A DNA stretch of 64,000 bases from Candidatus Nitrosocaldus schleperae (lineage in GTDB: Archaea > Thermoproteota > Nitrososphaeria > Nitrososphaerales > Nitrosocaldaceae), in NCBI GenBank assembly GCA_013538805.1, contig JABXGR010000007.1:18385-82384 (forward strand), in the 5' to 3' direction. The notes beneath the pieces are model-generated. The model did not search any database. It saw nothing but the letters and a program-made list of their open reading frames with translations, and was not told the origin of the DNA. A program made the translations under genes and the position numbers. Below, piece after piece: positions 62,522-64,000 of this stretch; position 1 is the stretch's first letter; each line of letters begins with the position of its first letter.

Positions 62522-63070
62522 ATGGCAAGAACATACTCTATACAGAAGATGAACATAGGGGATAGAGCAATAGACTTCAACCTATTGGGCATAGATGGCA
62601 AGTACTACTCATTGAAGGACTTCAAGGCAGATGCACTGCTAATAATCTTCATGGCTAATCATTGCCCATACGTTAGGGCAAGGATGGATGATATAAACAT
62701 GCTCTACTCTAAGTTCCATCCAAGGCTTGATATAGTTGGGATAAACAGCAACGATCCAGATTATGAGGGCGAGGGGTATGAGAATATGAAGAGGTTTGCC
62801 AAAGAGTTCAATGTGAAGTTCCCATACCTGTTCGATGAGACCCAAGAGGTTGCTAGAGCATATGGTGCTGTATGCACACCAGATCCATTCCTCTTCGATA
62901 GGGAGAGGAGGCTTGTTTACCATGGGAGGATAAACGATGCTATGAACCCAGATGCAAAGCCTACAGTGCAGATAATGGCTGAGAATGTTGAGAGAGTGCT
63001 TAGAGGGGAGAGGATAGAGAAGCCATTCGACCCATCGGTAGGATGTTCAATAAAGTGGAGAACTCATTAA
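62522..63070 (+). CDS. Thioredoxin-like peroxiredoxin-family protein
   Basis: A 182-residue AhpC/TSA-like protein with ALLIIFMANHCPYVRARMDD, VGINSNDPDYEGEGYENMKR, YGAVCTPDPFLFDRERRLVY and a final VGCSIKW. The first Cys is followed by Pro as in a thioredoxin-like HCPY motif but without a second Cys; Cys in VCTPDP and VGCSIKW are conserved in the PRX-like group. It may be a thiol reductase or peroxidase. Confidence 0.8.
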   Translation: MARTYSIQKMNIGDRAIDFNLLGIDGKYYSLKDFKADALLIIFMANHCPYVRARMDDINMLYSKFHPRLDIVGINSNDPDYEGEGYENMKRFAKEFNVKFPYLFDETQEVARAYGAVCTPDPFLFDRERRLVYHGRINDAMNPDAKPTVQIMAENVERVLRGERIEKPFDPSVGCSIKWRTH

Positions 63071-63144
63071 GTTGCAATCAATTTTTATTATTATTAATTG
63101 TTGGATAGTTGCCTAATGTAAAGTAGAAGGAGAGTAGTATAATA

Positions 63145-63153
63145 AATTTAAAT
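63145..63153 (+). promoter_or_regulatory. TATA box of cas6
   Basis: AATTTAAAT lies about 25 bp before ATG 63174, giving a typical leaderless archaeal promoter. Confidence 0.5.
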
Positions 63154-63173
63154 AAGCAAAACGTATAGATGTT

Positions 63174-64000
63174 ATGCGTATACTGCTTAAATTAGAGTCT
63201 ACAAGGGATCAAGTATATCAGTTAGATTACCACTATAGTGTACAGGGCTTCATCTACAACATGCTTAAGGGTAGTAGGTTTGAGGATCTTCATGATAAGG
63301 ATGGGTACAAGTTCTTCTGCTTCTCAAACATCTTCCCATACTCAAGCATGATGAAAAAGGGTGAGAGGAAGTATCTGCTCATCTCTTCCCCTAGCACTGA
63401 TCTGATAATGCATATAGCAGAAAGGGTTAGAGAACATAAGCGAGTTAAAGAGGTTATAAGCATAGGGGATATGAGGTTCCTTATAAATGGTTTAAAGATA
63501 ATACGTTACACCTTAAACAAGAGTCAGTTCACATTTATAGCTGCAACGCCTATAATTGTAAGAATACCTAAAGAGAAGTATATAGATTTGAATCTAAAAC
63601 ATAGCTATAATTATCTTTATTGGAGAAGAGATTATCCTTTGGAGTTGTTTATAAGACAGTTAGAGGATAATCTTTACAAAAAGTACAAGATGTATACAGG
63701 TTTGGATATAGAGAATAATGTAAGAGAGGAGATAGAGAGTACTAGAAGTAATCATGATATGGTAGATGGTAGTAACGATAGTGTTATTGCTGAAGTTAGT
63801 AATAATAAAAATAATCCAAATGGGCATATAATAAATAAGTTAATGTTTATCAAACAGATTGCTAAAGAGATACATGTGCATGGCAACAAGCATATAGTAA
63901 TAGGCACTCTATGGAGATTCTGGTTCAATCTTGAACAATATGAGAGGTGTAGTGCAATTCTTAAATTGTTACAATTTGCCCTGGATGTTGGTCTTGGAGA
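63174..64000 (+). CDS. cas6: CRISPR-associated endoribonuclease Cas6 (5' part, runs off window)
   Basis: The frame is open from ATG 63174 to the last base, about 275 residues. It starts MRILLKLESTRDQVYQLDYH and has GFIYNMLKG, YKFFCFSNIFPYSSM and PIIVRIPKEKY, as Cas6 proteins of type I and III systems do. The end reaches GLGE, the beginning of the glycine-rich loop (about the last 20 residues are missing). Residues 180-220 are an Asn/Ser-rich insert. Cas6 cuts pre-crRNA, so a CRISPR array and other cas genes are expected beyond 64000. Confidence 0.82.
   Translation, partial: MRILLKLESTRDQVYQLDYHYSVQGFIYNMLKGSRFEDLHDKDGYKFFCFSNIFPYSSMMKKGERKYLLISSPSTDLIMHIAERVREHKRVKEVISIGDMRFLINGLKIIRYTLNKSQFTFIAATPIIVRIPKEKYIDLNLKHSYNYLYWRRDYPLELFIRQLEDNLYKKYKMYTGLDIENNVREEIESTRSNHDMVDGSNDSVIAEVSNNKNNPNGHIINKLMFIKQIAKEIHVHGNKHIVIGTLWRFWFNLEQYERCSAILKLLQFALDVGLG

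Overview
The window is archaeal chromosomal DNA, about 42 % G+C by eye, with strong AGG/AGA (Arg) and ATA (Ile) codon use. Archaeal markers are a proteasome beta subunit, an FttA/aCPSF1-type beta-CASP nuclease, SepF, GGGP synthase, GINS, Orc1/Cdc6, the archaeal pantoate kinase/phosphopantothenate synthetase route to CoA, and TATA boxes 24-29 bp upstream of many start codons (leaderless transcripts). Gene content and protein flavour point to a thermophilic member of the Thaumarchaeota (Nitrososphaeria), perhaps close to Nitrosocaldus. That placement is inference: no rRNA or amo gene is present here.

Layout. 1-1.0 kb: end of a class II HMG-CoA reductase gene and a frameshifted acylphosphatase. 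1.2-9.9 kb: histidine cluster hisG-hisD-hisC-HAD phosphatase-hisB and hisH-hisA-hisF, split by a reverse-strand HEPN/MNT toxin-antitoxin pair; hisE and hisI are not here. 10.0 kb: tRNA-Pro(UGG) with a 45-nt intron in the D-stem. 11.4-17.2 kb: protein-quality cluster grpE-dnaK-dnaJ, two small heat-shock proteins and a PAC2 chaperone. 17.2-22.8 kb: tRNA-Leu, an FAD oxidoreductase, a hemerythrin-like protein, a Cas4-like protein with an altered active site, CutA and a site-2 protease. 23.0-29.0 kb: psmB-fttA, sepF, a PP-loop ATPase, an M24 peptidase and an Lrp regulator. 29.0-33.1 kb: reverse-strand CoA operon (pantoate kinase, phosphopantothenate synthetase, panB, coaBC). 33.1-39.3 kb: a PhoU-like regulator, an M1 aminopeptidase and a PhnDCE-type ABC transporter. 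39.4-49.8 kb: Nudix, YjbQ, UbiB-like kinase, a third small Hsp, PPP phosphatase-tmk-HD phosphohydrolase-pyrH, cbiE, a second PAC2 protein and a SpoIIM-like protein. 49.8-52.5 kb: orc1/cdc6 with a probable replication origin beside it, then a DHH phosphoesterase. 52.6-57.2 kb: small unknown proteins, a membrane-anchored winged-helix protein in DNA rich in ATCACAT repeats, GGGP synthase and a surface protein. 57.3-63.1 kb: glyA, glnA, GINS, a zinc alcohol dehydrogenase and a thioredoxin-like protein. 63.2 kb to the end: start of a cas6 gene, so a CRISPR-Cas locus probably lies just to the right.

Most genes are core metabolism and information processing. The least explained parts are the origin region, the tRNA-Pro intron, the toxin-antitoxin pair inside the his cluster, the ATCACAT-rich regulatory block at 54.5-55.2 kb, the Cas4-like protein, serine/asparagine/glycine tracts in unrelated housekeeping proteins, and several genes of 36-99 codons.
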